Under the pieces are notes generated by a model. That model was not told the origin of the DNA. It was given only the letters and a program-made list of their open reading frames with translations, and made no database searches. The position numbers and the translations under genes are program-made. This document shows, piece after piece, positions 40,182-48,463 of a stretch of 61,753 nucleotides of DNA (position 1 is its first letter; every line of letters starts with the position of its first letter). This DNA is from CAIWHR01 sp039931775 (lineage in GTDB: Bacteria > Pseudomonadota > Gammaproteobacteria > Burkholderiales > Casimicrobiaceae): assembly GCA_039931775.1 (NCBI GenBank), contig JBDTRG010000132.1:1-61753 (forward strand), given 5' to 3'.

Positions 40182-40743
40182 GGCGACGGGCGACCGCACC
40201 GGCGCCGGACGCGCGCACGGTGGTCAATGCCACTTCGACCGCACGGTCCTTGTCGCCCAACCAGACGTGCCCGTCCTGGATCGTGCATTGCAACTGCATG
40301 GTGCGGTGCGCGAGTTCGGCAAGCTCCCGCGACGCGGCGATCGGCACGCCCATCACGGTGAGGTTGTCCATGCGCTCGAGCGTGCCGCGATTCTTGCCCC
40401 ACCAGAGCTCGCCCCCGCGGCCGTAGGTGTAGACGATGACCTGCACCGCGCGGCCGCAGGCTCGGCGGACGAGTCTTTCGTCGGGTTGGCCGACGTCGAT
40501 CCACAGGCCGATCGCGCCAGTGAGATCCCGCCGCCAGAGATCCGGCTCGTCGTCGGTGGAAAGTCCGTTGCCGAACGCAAGGTCAGCGGAGGCGTGCAGC
40601 GCGAACGCCAATACGCGCAGCATCATCCGCTCGTCGGTCTCGGAGGGGTGCCTGGCGATCGTCAGCGCGTGGTCGGCGTAGTAGCCTCGCTCCATGTCGG
40701 CGATCTGCAGCGCGGCCTTGAAGATCGTGGATTTGAGCGCCAT
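40174..40743 (-). CDS. yaeQ: YaeQ family protein
   Basis: A 189-residue YaeQ protein, recognised by MALKSTIFKAALQIADMERGYY (first part), HPSETDERMMLRVLAFALHA (about 32-51) and GELWWGKNR near residue 112. The family has a fold related to PD-(D/E)XK nucleases, and its physiological role is uncertain. It starts 3 bases after the S4-domain gene's stop, so the two are co-transcribed. The rhlE promoter overlaps its 3' end. Confidence 0.93.
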   Translation of the reverse strand: MALKSTIFKAALQIADMERGYYADHALTIARHPSETDERMMLRVLAFALHASADLAFGNGLSTDDEPDLWRRDLTGAIGLWIDVGQPDERLVRRACGRAVQVIVYTYGRGGELWWGKNRGTLERMDNLTVMGVPIAASRELAELAHRTMQLQCTIQDGHVWLGDKDRAVEVALTTVRASGAGAVARRLL

Positions 40744-40746
40744 CGC

Positions 40747-40992
40747 TTACGCCGGTTCGGCGCCCCGCACGGTGATCTCGACGCCGCCGATGCGGACGAC
40801 CTGGCCGGCGCGAATCTTGCACGTCTTGCGCAATTCAACCAGCCCGTCGACTCGCACGATGCCGGTCGCCACCATCGCCTTGCCGGCGCCTCCGCTCGGG
40901 CAAACACCCGAAACCTTCAGCAGATCGTTGAGGGAGATGAATTCGCCTTTCAGGCGGAACGGGAGCCGGCGCATTGGTGTGATCGGGTTCAT
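40747..40992 (-). CDS. S4-domain RNA-binding protein (YbcJ-like)
   Basis: An 81-residue protein that is mostly one S4 domain: FISLNDLLKVSGVCPSGGAG then a VRVDGLVELRKTCKIRAGQVVRIG strand region. S4 domains bind structured RNA, and small YbcJ-type members are common. The ATG at 40992 (MNPITPM) is chosen; a later MRRLPF start is possible. It is the first gene of a yaeQ transcript and is divergent from the Mrp-like operon. Confidence 0.85.
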   Translation of the reverse strand: MNPITPMRRLPFRLKGEFISLNDLLKVSGVCPSGGAGKAMVATGIVRVDGLVELRKTCKIRAGQVVRIGGVEITVRGAEPA

Positions 40993-41025
40993 CGGGGCGT
41001 CCGAGCCTACCAAGATAGGGACTGG

Positions 41026-41055
41026 TTGTCGCTTGGTAGTGCAAATGATTACAAT
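41026..41055 (+). promoter_or_regulatory. Candidate sigma-70 promoter of the Mrp-like operon
   Basis: TTGTCG (41026-41031) and TACAAT (41050-41055) are separated by 18 bases. The predicted start lies about 65 bases before mnhE, in the 133-base gap between it and the divergent S4 gene. Confidence 0.5.
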
Positions 41056-41125
41056 CGGTCGCAAGTCGAGGGTCAAGGTCGACAGGCCTGTCGCTGGATG
41101 CAGGCGTCAAGAGGGAGATGCGATT

Positions 41126-41599
41126 TTGCTGCGTGCCGTCGCTTCAGTGGTCGTGCTCTTTGCCTTCTGGGTGGTGCTGTCCGGATTCTTCACGCCGTTT
41201 CTGCTCGGCGCCGGCGTCGGATCGGCGATCGCCGTCGTGTGGCTCCTGCACCGGATGAAAGTCGCCGATCACGAGAGCTTTCCCCTGCATCTCGCCCCGC
41301 GCGTGCTCTGGTATTGGCCGTGGCTCGTGAAAGAGGTCGCCAAATCGGCGTGGGACGTCACGAAGCTCGTCGTGCAGCCATCCATGCCCATCGAGCCCAC
41401 GCTCGTGCGCTTCCGGCCCGGTCAACGCACGCCGGTCGGCCTGTGCACGCATGCGAACTCGATCACGCTCACGCCCGGCACGATCACCGTGGATATCGAC
41501 GCGGACGGCTTCCTGGTGCACGCGCTGACGGCCGCGGGCGCGGAAGGCGTGGTGGGCAGCGAAATGGATCGGCAGGTCAGCCGGTTCGAGGGAAGCTGA
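41126..41599 (+). CDS. mnhE: Mrp-type antiporter subunit E (MnhE)
   Basis: A 157-residue membrane protein and the first gene of the operon. The N-terminus has two hydrophobic helices (about 2-40) and the core contains the MnhE pattern WYWPWLVKEVAKSAWDVTKLV (about residues 61-81) and THANSITLTPGTITVDI (about 111-127). TTG at 41126 is chosen as start: it has GAGGGAG upstream at suitable spacing and no in-frame ATG begins the domain. The stop overlaps mnhF in a TGATG. Confidence 0.88.
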   Translation: MLRAVASVVVLFAFWVVLSGFFTPFLLGAGVGSAIAVVWLLHRMKVADHESFPLHLAPRVLWYWPWLVKEVAKSAWDVTKLVVQPSMPIEPTLVRFRPGQRTPVGLCTHANSITLTPGTITVDIDADGFLVHALTAAGAEGVVGSEMDRQVSRFEGS

Positions 41600-41880
41600 T
41601 GTTCGCCGCGGCGGCCTTGGCGCTCCTGGTCACGATTTCGCTCGCCATCGTGCGAGCGGCGCTCGGCCCGACGGTCTTCGATCGTGTGCAGGCCGCCAAC
41701 ACCGTGGGTACCGGAGCGGTACTGTTGCTCGCCGTCATGGGCTTTCTCACCGACCGCCCCGAGTTTCTCGACCTCGCGATCACCTATGGCCTGCTCAATC
41801 TCGTCGGCACGATCGCGGTACTCAAGTTCTTTCGTTACGGCGATCTGGGCGATCCGGGCGACAGCGAGCGAAGCGCATGA
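41599..41880 (+). CDS. mnhF: Mrp-type antiporter subunit F (MnhF)
   Basis: A 93-residue protein with three predicted membrane helices. The LGPTVFDRVQAANTVG segment (about 22-37) is the MnhF hallmark, followed by LLLAVMGFLTDRPEFLDLAI. It overlaps mnhE by one base and mnhG by four (ATGA), indicating translational coupling. In Mrp complexes E, F and G are small accessory subunits. Confidence 0.92.
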   Translation: MFAAAALALLVTISLAIVRAALGPTVFDRVQAANTVGTGAVLLLAVMGFLTDRPEFLDLAITYGLLNLVGTIAVLKFFRYGDLGDPGDSERSA

Positions 41881-42209
41881 TGGACGCTGTGGTGACGATC
41901 GCGAGCTGGGTGCTGCTCGTATCCGGCGGGGTGTTCTGCGTGATCGGGGCGGTGGGTCTCCTGCGGATGCCGGACTTCTATACCCGGGTGCACGCCGCGA
42001 GCATTACCGACACCCTGGGATTCGGGCTGTTGCTCCTCGGCATGATGTTGCAGGGGGGCCTGTCGCTGATCACCGCGAAGCTTGCCATCATCGCGTTGCT
42101 CGCTTTTTTCATCAGCCCGACCGCAACGCACGCGCTCGTCAAGGCAGGCATGACACGCGGGATCAAACCTCTGCTTGGCCCGCGACGGAGGGCGCCGTCG
42201 AAGCCTTGA
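41877..42209 (+). CDS. mnhG: Mrp-type antiporter subunit G (MnhG)
   Basis: A 110-residue membrane protein. Three hydrophobic segments and the motif LLRMPDFYTRVHAASITDTLG (about 30-50), in which RMPD and YTRVHA are characteristic of MnhG, identify it. The Ser/Thr-rich FISPTATHAL near residue 80 is also conserved. Two ATG codons in tandem (41877 and 41880) could each serve; the first makes the 4-base overlap with mnhF. Confidence 0.92.
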   Translation: MMDAVVTIASWVLLVSGGVFCVIGAVGLLRMPDFYTRVHAASITDTLGFGLLLLGMMLQGGLSLITAKLAIIALLAFFISPTATHALVKAGMTRGIKPLLGPRRRAPSKP

Positions 42210-42748
42210 TCGTCAATGTGCTGCTGGCGCTGATGGCGGTGGTGGCGCTCACCATCGTCGTCCAGCGCAATCTGTTTGCCGTCGTCGTGTTGAGCGGCGC
42301 CTACAGTTTTCTGATGGCGACCGTGCTGGTGGCCCTCGATGCGGTCGATGTCGCGATGACCGAAGCTTCCGTGGGCGCCGGCATTTCGACGGTCCTGCTT
42401 CTGGCCGCGCTCTACCTTTGCGGCGGCAACGAGGCGAAGCCCTTCAGCCGGCCGGCAATTCCGCTGGTGGCATCCGTCGTGATCGGCGGACTGCTGGTCT
42501 ACGGCACGTTCGGGCTGCCGGCCTTTTCCGATCCGTCGGCGCCGATCCATCGGCATGTGGTGCCGCGTTACATCAACGATGCGGTGAACGAAACCGGCGT
42601 GCCCAACGTGGTCACCGCGGTCCTGGCGAGCTATCGCGGCTACGACACGCTCGGCGAGACAACGGTGGTCTTCACCGCGGGGGTCGGCGTCGTGGCGCTG
42701 CTGCGCCGGCGGCGCAAGCACCCGGACGGCAAGGAGGACCCGCCGTGA
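42206..42748 (+). CDS. MrpA C-terminal-like subunit: DUF4040 plus MbhE regions
   Basis: A 180-residue protein that corresponds to the C-terminal part of a canonical large MrpA. The first half (VQRNLFAVVVLSGAYSFLMA, ALDAVDVAMTEASVGAGI) is the DUF4040/MbhD module; the second half ends with the MbhE-like NVVTAVLASYRGYDTLGE (about 133-150). In ordinary Mrp operons these modules are fused behind the NuoL-like part of MrpA; here they stand alone. The TTG start at 42206 makes a 4-base overlap with the mnhG stop (TTGA); GTG at 42218 is an alternative. Confidence 0.85.
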   Translation: MIVNVLLALMAVVALTIVVQRNLFAVVVLSGAYSFLMATVLVALDAVDVAMTEASVGAGISTVLLLAALYLCGGNEAKPFSRPAIPLVASVVIGGLLVYGTFGLPAFSDPSAPIHRHVVPRYINDAVNETGVPNVVTAVLASYRGYDTLGETTVVFTAGVGVVALLRRRRKHPDGKEDPP

Positions 42749-43173
42749 AGCACGATCTCATCCTGCGCGTCATCGCGAAGCTGGTCATCCCGTTCATGCT
42801 GCTGTTCGCGCTCTATGTCCAGTTCCACGGCGACTATGGTCCCGGCGGTGGCTTCCAGGCGGGCGTGATCATCGCCGCCGCGATCATCTTCTATGCCCTC
42901 ATCTTCGGCTTGCCCACGGCGAGGAAGGTGGTGCCCGATGCACTGCTCGAACGCATGATGGCGGCCGGTGTCTTGCTCTATGCGGGCGTCGGTGTCGCGG
43001 GGTTGCTGCTGGGCGGAAACTATCTCGACTACTTCGTGCTGGACCGCAATCCCGTCCACGGGCAGGAGCGCGGCATTTTCTGGGTCGAGGCGGGCGTCGC
43101 CATCACGGTTTCCGGGGTGATGCTCAAGATCTTCTACATGTTCGCGGCCCGCCGCCGCGACCCCGACGAGTGA
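42745..43173 (+). CDS. mnhB: Mrp-type antiporter subunit B (MnhB domain)
   Basis: A 142-residue membrane protein with four hydrophobic segments. FALYVQFHGDYGPGGGFQAG (about 21-40) is the signature of MnhB, giving a confident assignment. The GTG start at 42745 overlaps the previous stop by four bases (GTGA). It is one of the conserved core subunits of the hetero-oligomeric antiporter. Confidence 0.92.
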   Translation: MKHDLILRVIAKLVIPFMLLFALYVQFHGDYGPGGGFQAGVIIAAAIIFYALIFGLPTARKVVPDALLERMMAAGVLLYAGVGVAGLLLGGNYLDYFVLDRNPVHGQERGIFWVEAGVAITVSGVMLKIFYMFAARRRDPDE

Positions 43174-43544
43174 ATGCGCTGAGTCACTTCAGCTACTGGG
43201 TGACGATCTTGCTGTTGATCGCAGGACTGTACATCGTCATCGCGCGCGGCAACCTGATCAAGAAACTCATCGGGCTGTCGATCTTCCAGACCTCGGTGTA
43301 CCTGCTCTACATCGCCCCCGGCAAGCTGATCGGGGGCACCGCACCCATCGTCAGCGCCAAGTACGCGATCTACTCGAATCCGCTGCCGCACGTGTTGATC
43401 CTTACCGCGATCGTCGTCGGCATCGCGACCCTGGCGCTCGGGCTGGCGTTGGTGGTGCGCATCCGCGAAACCTACGGCAGCATCGAAGAGGACGAAATCG
43501 TCGCGCTCGACGCGGCCGGTGCGCCGGACGATCGCGCGGCGTGA
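43170..43544 (+). CDS. mnhC: Mrp-type antiporter subunit C (NuoK-like)
   Basis: A 124-residue NuoK-like protein with three helices. RGNLIKKLIGLSIFQTSVYL (about 26-45) and NPLPHVLILTAIVVGIATLA (about 70-89) are conserved in MrpC/NuoK. The charged tail (about 97-124) is longer than usual and acidic. GTG at 43170 is the start, overlapping the preceding stop by four bases (GTGA). Confidence 0.92.
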   Translation: MNALSHFSYWVTILLLIAGLYIVIARGNLIKKLIGLSIFQTSVYLLYIAPGKLIGGTAPIVSAKYAIYSNPLPHVLILTAIVVGIATLALGLALVVRIRETYGSIEEDEIVALDAAGAPDDRAA

Positions 43545-45022
43545 CGACTTCCCATCTGCTGGTGCTCGAGGTGGTGGTGCCGCTGATGGCGGCGCCGCTC
43601 ATCGTGCTGCTGCGCCGTGGCAACCTGGCCTGGCTGATCGTGACCGCAGTAAGCGTGTTCATGTTCGCCGGCGCGCTCATGCTCTTCGCCGAGGTCCAGC
43701 GGCACGGCGTCGTGAGCTACGAGTTAGGAAGCTGGGCCCCGCCCTGGGGCATCGAATATCGGCTGGATGCCGCCAACGCGTTCGTTCTGGTCTTGCTGGG
43801 TACCATCGCGGCGGTCGTGGCGCCGTACGCCCGGAAGAGTGTGGCGGCCGAGGTGCCGCGCGACCAGCATTACCTCTTCTACGCGCTGCATTGCCTGTGC
43901 CTCGCGGGACTGGCCGGCATCACCGTCACCGGCGACGCGTTCAACATCTTCGTCTTCCTCGAGATCTCCTCGCTGTCGACGTATGTGCTGATTGCGCTGG
44001 GCCGCGACCGGCGCGCGCTGTTGGCCTCTTACCAATACCTGATTCTCGGCACGGTCGGCGCGACCTTCTTCGTGATCGGGATCGGCCTTTTGTACCTGAA
44101 GACGGGCACGCTCAATCTGGCCGACCTCGCCGCGCGCCTCGAAGATGCCGGCAGCAAGCGTGCCGTGCTGGCGGCGCTCGCGTTCATCACGGTCGGGATC
44201 TCGCTCAAGCTCGCGTTGTTTCCGCTCCACATGTGGCTGCCGAACGCCTATGCCTACGCACCTTCCGCGGTTTCGGCTTTGCTGGCCGCGGTCGCGACCA
44301 AGGTTTCGGTGTATGTGCTGTTGCGCTTCTACTTCTCCATCTTCGGCGTCGGCGCCGTTTTCGGCGCGCTGCCGATGGAGCAGGTGCTGCTGGTGCTGGC
44401 GGTCGCCGCCATGTTCGTGGCCTCGGCCGCCGCGATCTGGCAGGACAATCTCAAGCACATGCTGGCGTATTCGAGCTTGGGACAGATCGGCTACATCACG
44501 TTCGGCATCGGACTCGCATCGCCGACCGGGATCACCGGCAGCGTTCTGCACCTCCTCAACCACGGGATCACCAAAGGGGCGCTGTTCCTGCTTGCCGGTT
44601 GCATTGCGTATCGGCTGCACAGCGTGCGGTTCGATCGTATGGCAGGCATCGGCCGGTCGATGCCCTGGACCTGCGCCGGGATCGTCGTCGGCGGCTTGAG
44701 TCTCGTCGGCGTACCGGCAACGGCCGGTTTCGTGAGCAAGTGGTACCTGGTGCTTGCGGCGATCGAAACCCCCTACTGGTGGATCGCCGTGCTGCCGGTG
44801 GCAAGCTCGCTGCTTGCGGTGGCCTACGTTTGGCGATTCGTGGAGGTTGCATACTTCCGCGAGCCGACGGACGAGGTGCGGGCGCTGCGCGAGGCGCCGC
44901 TCGGGATGTTGGTTCCGGCGTGGGTACTGGTGGGCGCGGTGTTCTGGCTCGGGGTGGATACCACCTGGTCCGTCACTGCCGCGTCGCGCGCCGCCGAAGT
45001 CCTGCTGGGAGGGATTCGATGA
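43541..45022 (+). CDS. mnhD: Proton-conducting antiporter subunit D (MrpD/NuoN-like), copy 1
   Basis: A 493-residue polytopic antiporter-like subunit. Glu141 in the TM5-type FVFLEISSLSTYVLIAL and Lys223 in SLKLALFPLHMWLP (the broken-helix lysine region) are conserved, as are YSSLGQIGYITFG and LNHGITKGALFLLAG. It should thus be competent for proton or cation translocation. The GTG start overlaps mnhC by four bases (GTGA). Copies 2 and 3 lie downstream. Confidence 0.92.
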   Translation: MTTSHLLVLEVVVPLMAAPLIVLLRRGNLAWLIVTAVSVFMFAGALMLFAEVQRHGVVSYELGSWAPPWGIEYRLDAANAFVLVLLGTIAAVVAPYARKSVAAEVPRDQHYLFYALHCLCLAGLAGITVTGDAFNIFVFLEISSLSTYVLIALGRDRRALLASYQYLILGTVGATFFVIGIGLLYLKTGTLNLADLAARLEDAGSKRAVLAALAFITVGISLKLALFPLHMWLPNAYAYAPSAVSALLAAVATKVSVYVLLRFYFSIFGVGAVFGALPMEQVLLVLAVAAMFVASAAAIWQDNLKHMLAYSSLGQIGYITFGIGLASPTGITGSVLHLLNHGITKGALFLLAGCIAYRLHSVRFDRMAGIGRSMPWTCAGIVVGGLSLVGVPATAGFVSKWYLVLAAIETPYWWIAVLPVASSLLAVAYVWRFVEVAYFREPTDEVRALREAPLGMLVPAWVLVGAVFWLGVDTTWSVTAASRAAEVLLGGIR

Positions 45023-46467
45023 GCGCCGAGTACGCCGTTCTCGCTGCGCTCGTTGTTCCGCTGGCCGGAGCGCTGCTGATCGTGGTGGCGCACCGGGCTC
45101 CCAATGTTCGGGAGGGCGTGACGCTGGGAACGGCCGCGCTGCTGTTCGCATGTGTGCTCTCGCTCCTGCCTGACGTCCTGGCCGGTGCCCGGCCGTCGTT
45201 GCGCATCATGGATCTGCTGCCGGGAATCCCGCTTGCGTTCGAAGTCGAGCCGCTCGGCATGCTCTTCGGACTCGTGGCTTCAGGACTGTGGATCGTCAAC
45301 TCGATATACTCGATCGGCTACATGCGCGGCAACGACGAGGCGCATCAGACGCGCTTCTACGCCTGCTTTGCACTGGCGCTGGCCGCGACGATCGCGGTCG
45401 CCTTCGCTGCCAATCTCCTCACCCTTTTTCTGGCCTACGAACTGCTCACGCTGGTCACCTATCCGCTCGTCACGCACCACGGCACGCCGGAGGCCATGCG
45501 CGCTGGACGCGTCTACCTCGGTGTGCTGCTCGGGACCTCGATCCTGCTGCTGTTCGTGGCGATGGTCGCCACCTGGTCCATCGCGGGCACGCTCGCCTTC
45601 CGCGCGGGCGGCATCCTCGACGGGAAAATCGGCAACGCGGCGCTCGGCGGCCTCCTTGCGGCCTACATGTTCGGCATCGGCAAGGCCGCGCTGATGCCAG
45701 TGCATCGCTGGCTTCCGGCGGCGATGGTCGCGCCGACCCCCGTCAGCGCGCTGCTGCATGCGGTAGCCGTGGTCAAGGCGGGGGTGTTCTCGGTGGTCAA
45801 GGTCATCGTCTATATCTTCGGCGTCGGGACGCTGGAAGGGCTGACCAGCGCGGACTGGCTGCCGACGGTCGCCGGCTTCACCATTCTCGCCGCGTCGATC
45901 GTGGCGCTTCGCGCGGACAACCTCAAGCGGCGCCTCGCCTACTCGACGGTGAGCCAACTGTCTTACGTCGTCCTCGCCGCATCGATGTTCGTCCCGCTTT
46001 CGATCATCGGCGCCGCGTTGCACATCGCGGCGCACGCCGTGGCGAAGATCACGCTGTTCTTTGCGGCCGGCGCGATCTACACGGCAGCGCACAAGACCGA
46101 GGTGAGCGAGCTCGACGGCATCGGGCGGCGCATGCCATGGACAATGGGCGCGTTCACGATCGGCGCCATCAGCATGATCGGATTGCCCCCGACGGCGGGT
46201 TTCGTCAGCAAATGGTTCATCCTGTCCGGTGCGATGACGACGGGCCACTGGGTTGCCGTCTCCGTGATCGTCGCGAGCACGCTGCTCAATGCCGGCTATT
46301 TCCTGCCGATCGTCTACCGCGCTTTCTTTCGCGCCGGAACCGGAACGCACGGCGAGGCGCCACCGCCGATGGTGGTCGCGCTAGTGATCACAGCCGCATT
46401 GACGGTGCTGCTGTTCTTCTTCTCCGACGTGCCGCTCGCGCTGGCGCGCCAACTCGTCCGGAGCTGA
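45019..46467 (+). CDS. Proton-conducting antiporter subunit, MrpA/NuoL-like, copy 2
   Basis: A 482-residue membrane subunit, closer to the NuoL-like half of MrpA or to a NuoM-type subunit than to copy 1. Glu141 (LFLAYELLTLVTYPL) and Lys222 (GIGKAALMPVHRWLP) are conserved, and PTPVSALLHAVAVVKAGVF (about 238-256) is typical of NuoL/MrpA-type proteins. The ATG overlaps the previous stop (ATGA). Because the DUF4040-MbhE part is a separate gene upstream, this subunit may be the split N-terminal equivalent of MrpA. Confidence 0.88.
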   Translation: MSAEYAVLAALVVPLAGALLIVVAHRAPNVREGVTLGTAALLFACVLSLLPDVLAGARPSLRIMDLLPGIPLAFEVEPLGMLFGLVASGLWIVNSIYSIGYMRGNDEAHQTRFYACFALALAATIAVAFAANLLTLFLAYELLTLVTYPLVTHHGTPEAMRAGRVYLGVLLGTSILLLFVAMVATWSIAGTLAFRAGGILDGKIGNAALGGLLAAYMFGIGKAALMPVHRWLPAAMVAPTPVSALLHAVAVVKAGVFSVVKVIVYIFGVGTLEGLTSADWLPTVAGFTILAASIVALRADNLKRRLAYSTVSQLSYVVLAASMFVPLSIIGAALHIAAHAVAKITLFFAAGAIYTAAHKTEVSELDGIGRRMPWTMGAFTIGAISMIGLPPTAGFVSKWFILSGAMTTGHWVAVSVIVASTLLNAGYFLPIVYRAFFRAGTGTHGEAPPPMVVALVITAALTVLLFFFSDVPLALARQLVRS

Positions 46468-46469
46468 GC

Positions 46470-46724
46470 ATGGAACCGCCCCGGCTCGTCCGCCCCGCGA
46501 CCGTCCGCCTGCTGTGGCGCGCCTTCATCGCCTTGCTGGCGCTGACCGTGATCGCAGGCTTCTTCGTCAGCCATGAACACCCCGATGGGCCCGAGTCCGG
46601 GTTCGCGTTCGGCGCCTGGTTCGGCTTCGGCGCGTGTGCGGCGCTGATCGCGGCGGCCAAGGTGCTCGCGGTGTTCCTGAAGCGGCCCGACACCTACTAC
46701 GAATTCGAACGCCGCGATGATTGA
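46470..46724 (+). CDS. Small two-helix membrane protein of the antiporter operon
   Basis: An 84-residue protein with two hydrophobic segments (about 18-33 and 46-68) and an acidic-aromatic tail (RPDTYYEFERRDD). I do not recognise it as any named Mrp subunit. The gene begins two bases after copy 2 and overlaps copy 3 by eight bases, so it is expressed with the operon. It could be an accessory or assembly subunit special to this cluster type. Confidence 0.72.
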   Translation: MEPPRLVRPATVRLLWRAFIALLALTVIAGFFVSHEHPDGPESGFAFGAWFGFGACAALIAAAKVLAVFLKRPDTYYEFERRDD

Positions 46725-48399
46725 GCATCTGCACCCAGGCCTGTTGCTGATCGCCGCCGGCGTCGTCGCCGCGCCGCTGCGCGGCCATGCGCGCGGCGCG
46801 GTCGTCCTCGTCGCTGCGGCGACGGCGATCGGTGTCACGCTGGCGCTGCCCGAAGGCGTGTTGTGGCGAGCGCGCTTCCTGGATTACGACCTGTCCCCAT
46901 TCGCCGTCGACCGGCTTTCGCGCCTCTTCGCACTGATCTTCGGAATCATGGCGTTCGGCGGCGGCCTCTTCGCGTACCGCCAGGAGAACCGGCTCGAGGT
47001 GCCCGCGGCGATGATCTATGCGGGGGCGGCGATCGGTGTTTCGCTCGCCGGTGACTTGGCGACGATGTTCGTCTTCTGGGAGCTGCTGGCGATTGCTTCG
47101 ACAGCCGTTATCTGGAGCGCCGGCACTGCCGCCGCGTACCGCGCGAGCCTCCGCTATGCGGCCGTGCACCTGGCGGGAGGCGTGCTGCTGATGGCCGGGA
47201 TCGCCGGCCATGCGTCCGCGACGGGGTCGCTGCTATTCGAGCGCCTTGCACTGGACTCGCCGGCGCATTGGCTGATCCTCGCCGGCTTCCTCGTGAATGC
47301 GGGGGCATGGCCGCTCTCGGCCTGGCTTCCGGATGCCTACCCCGAGGCGTCGTGGAGCGGGACGGTGTTCCTGTCGGCGTTCACGACCAAGGCTGCGGTG
47401 TACGCTCTACTGCGAGGGTTTCCCGGCACGGAACTCCTGATCTACGTCGGGCTCTTCATGGTGTTCTACGGCATCCTCTACGCGCTGCTCGAGAACGACA
47501 TGCGGCGAATACTGGCCTACAGCATCGTCAACCAGGTCGGATTCATGGTCACCGGCATCGGCATCGGCACCGCGACGGCGTTGAACGGCGCCGCGTCGCA
47601 CGCGTTCGCCCATATTCTGTACAAGGCGCTGTTGCTGATGTCGGCCGGCGCGGTGCTGCATGCAACGGGCCGGCGCAAATGCACGGACCTGGGCGGGCTC
47701 TTCCGCACGATGCCGCTCACGACGCTCTGCGGCACGATAGGCGCGCTGGCGATCTCCGGATTCCCGCTCACGTCGGGTTTCGTCAGCAAGTCGATGATCG
47801 CGAACGCGGCGATGACGGAGCACTTGAGCCTCGTCTGGTACGTGCTTGCCGCGGCCTCCGCGGGCGTCTTCCTGCACGCCGGCATCAAGTACCCCTGGTT
47901 CGTCTTTTTCCAGAAAGACTCGGGCCTGCGGCCGCCGGATCCCCCGCTGCCGATGCGGCTCGCGATGGTGCTCTTCGCCGCGTTGTGCATCGGCCTCGGC
48001 ATCTGGTACGAGCCGCTCTATGCGCTGCTGCCGTTCGCCGTCGACTATGTTCCCTACACGGGCGCCCATGTGGTCGGTCAGCTGCAGTTGCTGCTGTTTT
48101 CGGGGCTGGCATTCTTCGTCATGCTGCCTGCGCTGCGACGCACGCTCACGATCACCCTCGACACCGACTGGCTGTACCGCAAACTCGCCCCGGCGCTCGC
48201 CCGGGTCGCGGGCGGCGCTTTGACGGCGACCGACTCCGCGATGCGCGGCGCCCTTCGCGCGGCCGTCGTGGGTGTCATCGACGCCAGCCGGCGCGGTTCG
48301 AGCGGCAACAGCGACCCCTCCCGCTTGCGCACAAGCGGTGGAATGGCGCTTTGGGTGGCGGTGATGCTTGCGGCCTATCTCATCGCGTATTACGTCTAG
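46717..48399 (+). CDS. Antiporter-like membrane subunit, copy 3, with replaced TM7 lysine
   Basis: A 560-residue subunit of the NuoL/M/N family. The TM5-type glutamate (Glu122 in FVFWELLAIAS) is kept. At the position aligned with the conserved lysine of copies 1 and 2 there is Asn194 (FLVNAGAWPLSAWLP), and the histidine before WLP is serine. Later lysines (FTTKAAVYALL, HILYKALLLMSAG) are present. The C-terminal 100 residues form an extension with a final helix (about 540-557). It may be a modified channel or structural subunit rather than a classical antiporter. Confidence 0.87.
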   Translation: MIEHLHPGLLLIAAGVVAAPLRGHARGAVVLVAAATAIGVTLALPEGVLWRARFLDYDLSPFAVDRLSRLFALIFGIMAFGGGLFAYRQENRLEVPAAMIYAGAAIGVSLAGDLATMFVFWELLAIASTAVIWSAGTAAAYRASLRYAAVHLAGGVLLMAGIAGHASATGSLLFERLALDSPAHWLILAGFLVNAGAWPLSAWLPDAYPEASWSGTVFLSAFTTKAAVYALLRGFPGTELLIYVGLFMVFYGILYALLENDMRRILAYSIVNQVGFMVTGIGIGTATALNGAASHAFAHILYKALLLMSAGAVLHATGRRKCTDLGGLFRTMPLTTLCGTIGALAISGFPLTSGFVSKSMIANAAMTEHLSLVWYVLAAASAGVFLHAGIKYPWFVFFQKDSGLRPPDPPLPMRLAMVLFAALCIGLGIWYEPLYALLPFAVDYVPYTGAHVVGQLQLLLFSGLAFFVMLPALRRTLTITLDTDWLYRKLAPALARVAGGALTATDSAMRGALRAAVVGVIDASRRGSSGNSDPSRLRTSGGMALWVAVMLAAYLIAYYV

Positions 48400-48463
48400 G
48401 CTTCCGGGCGCCGAGCGTTCGCCGGCGCACGACTCTCGCATGACCTGACATGGAGGATTCATC

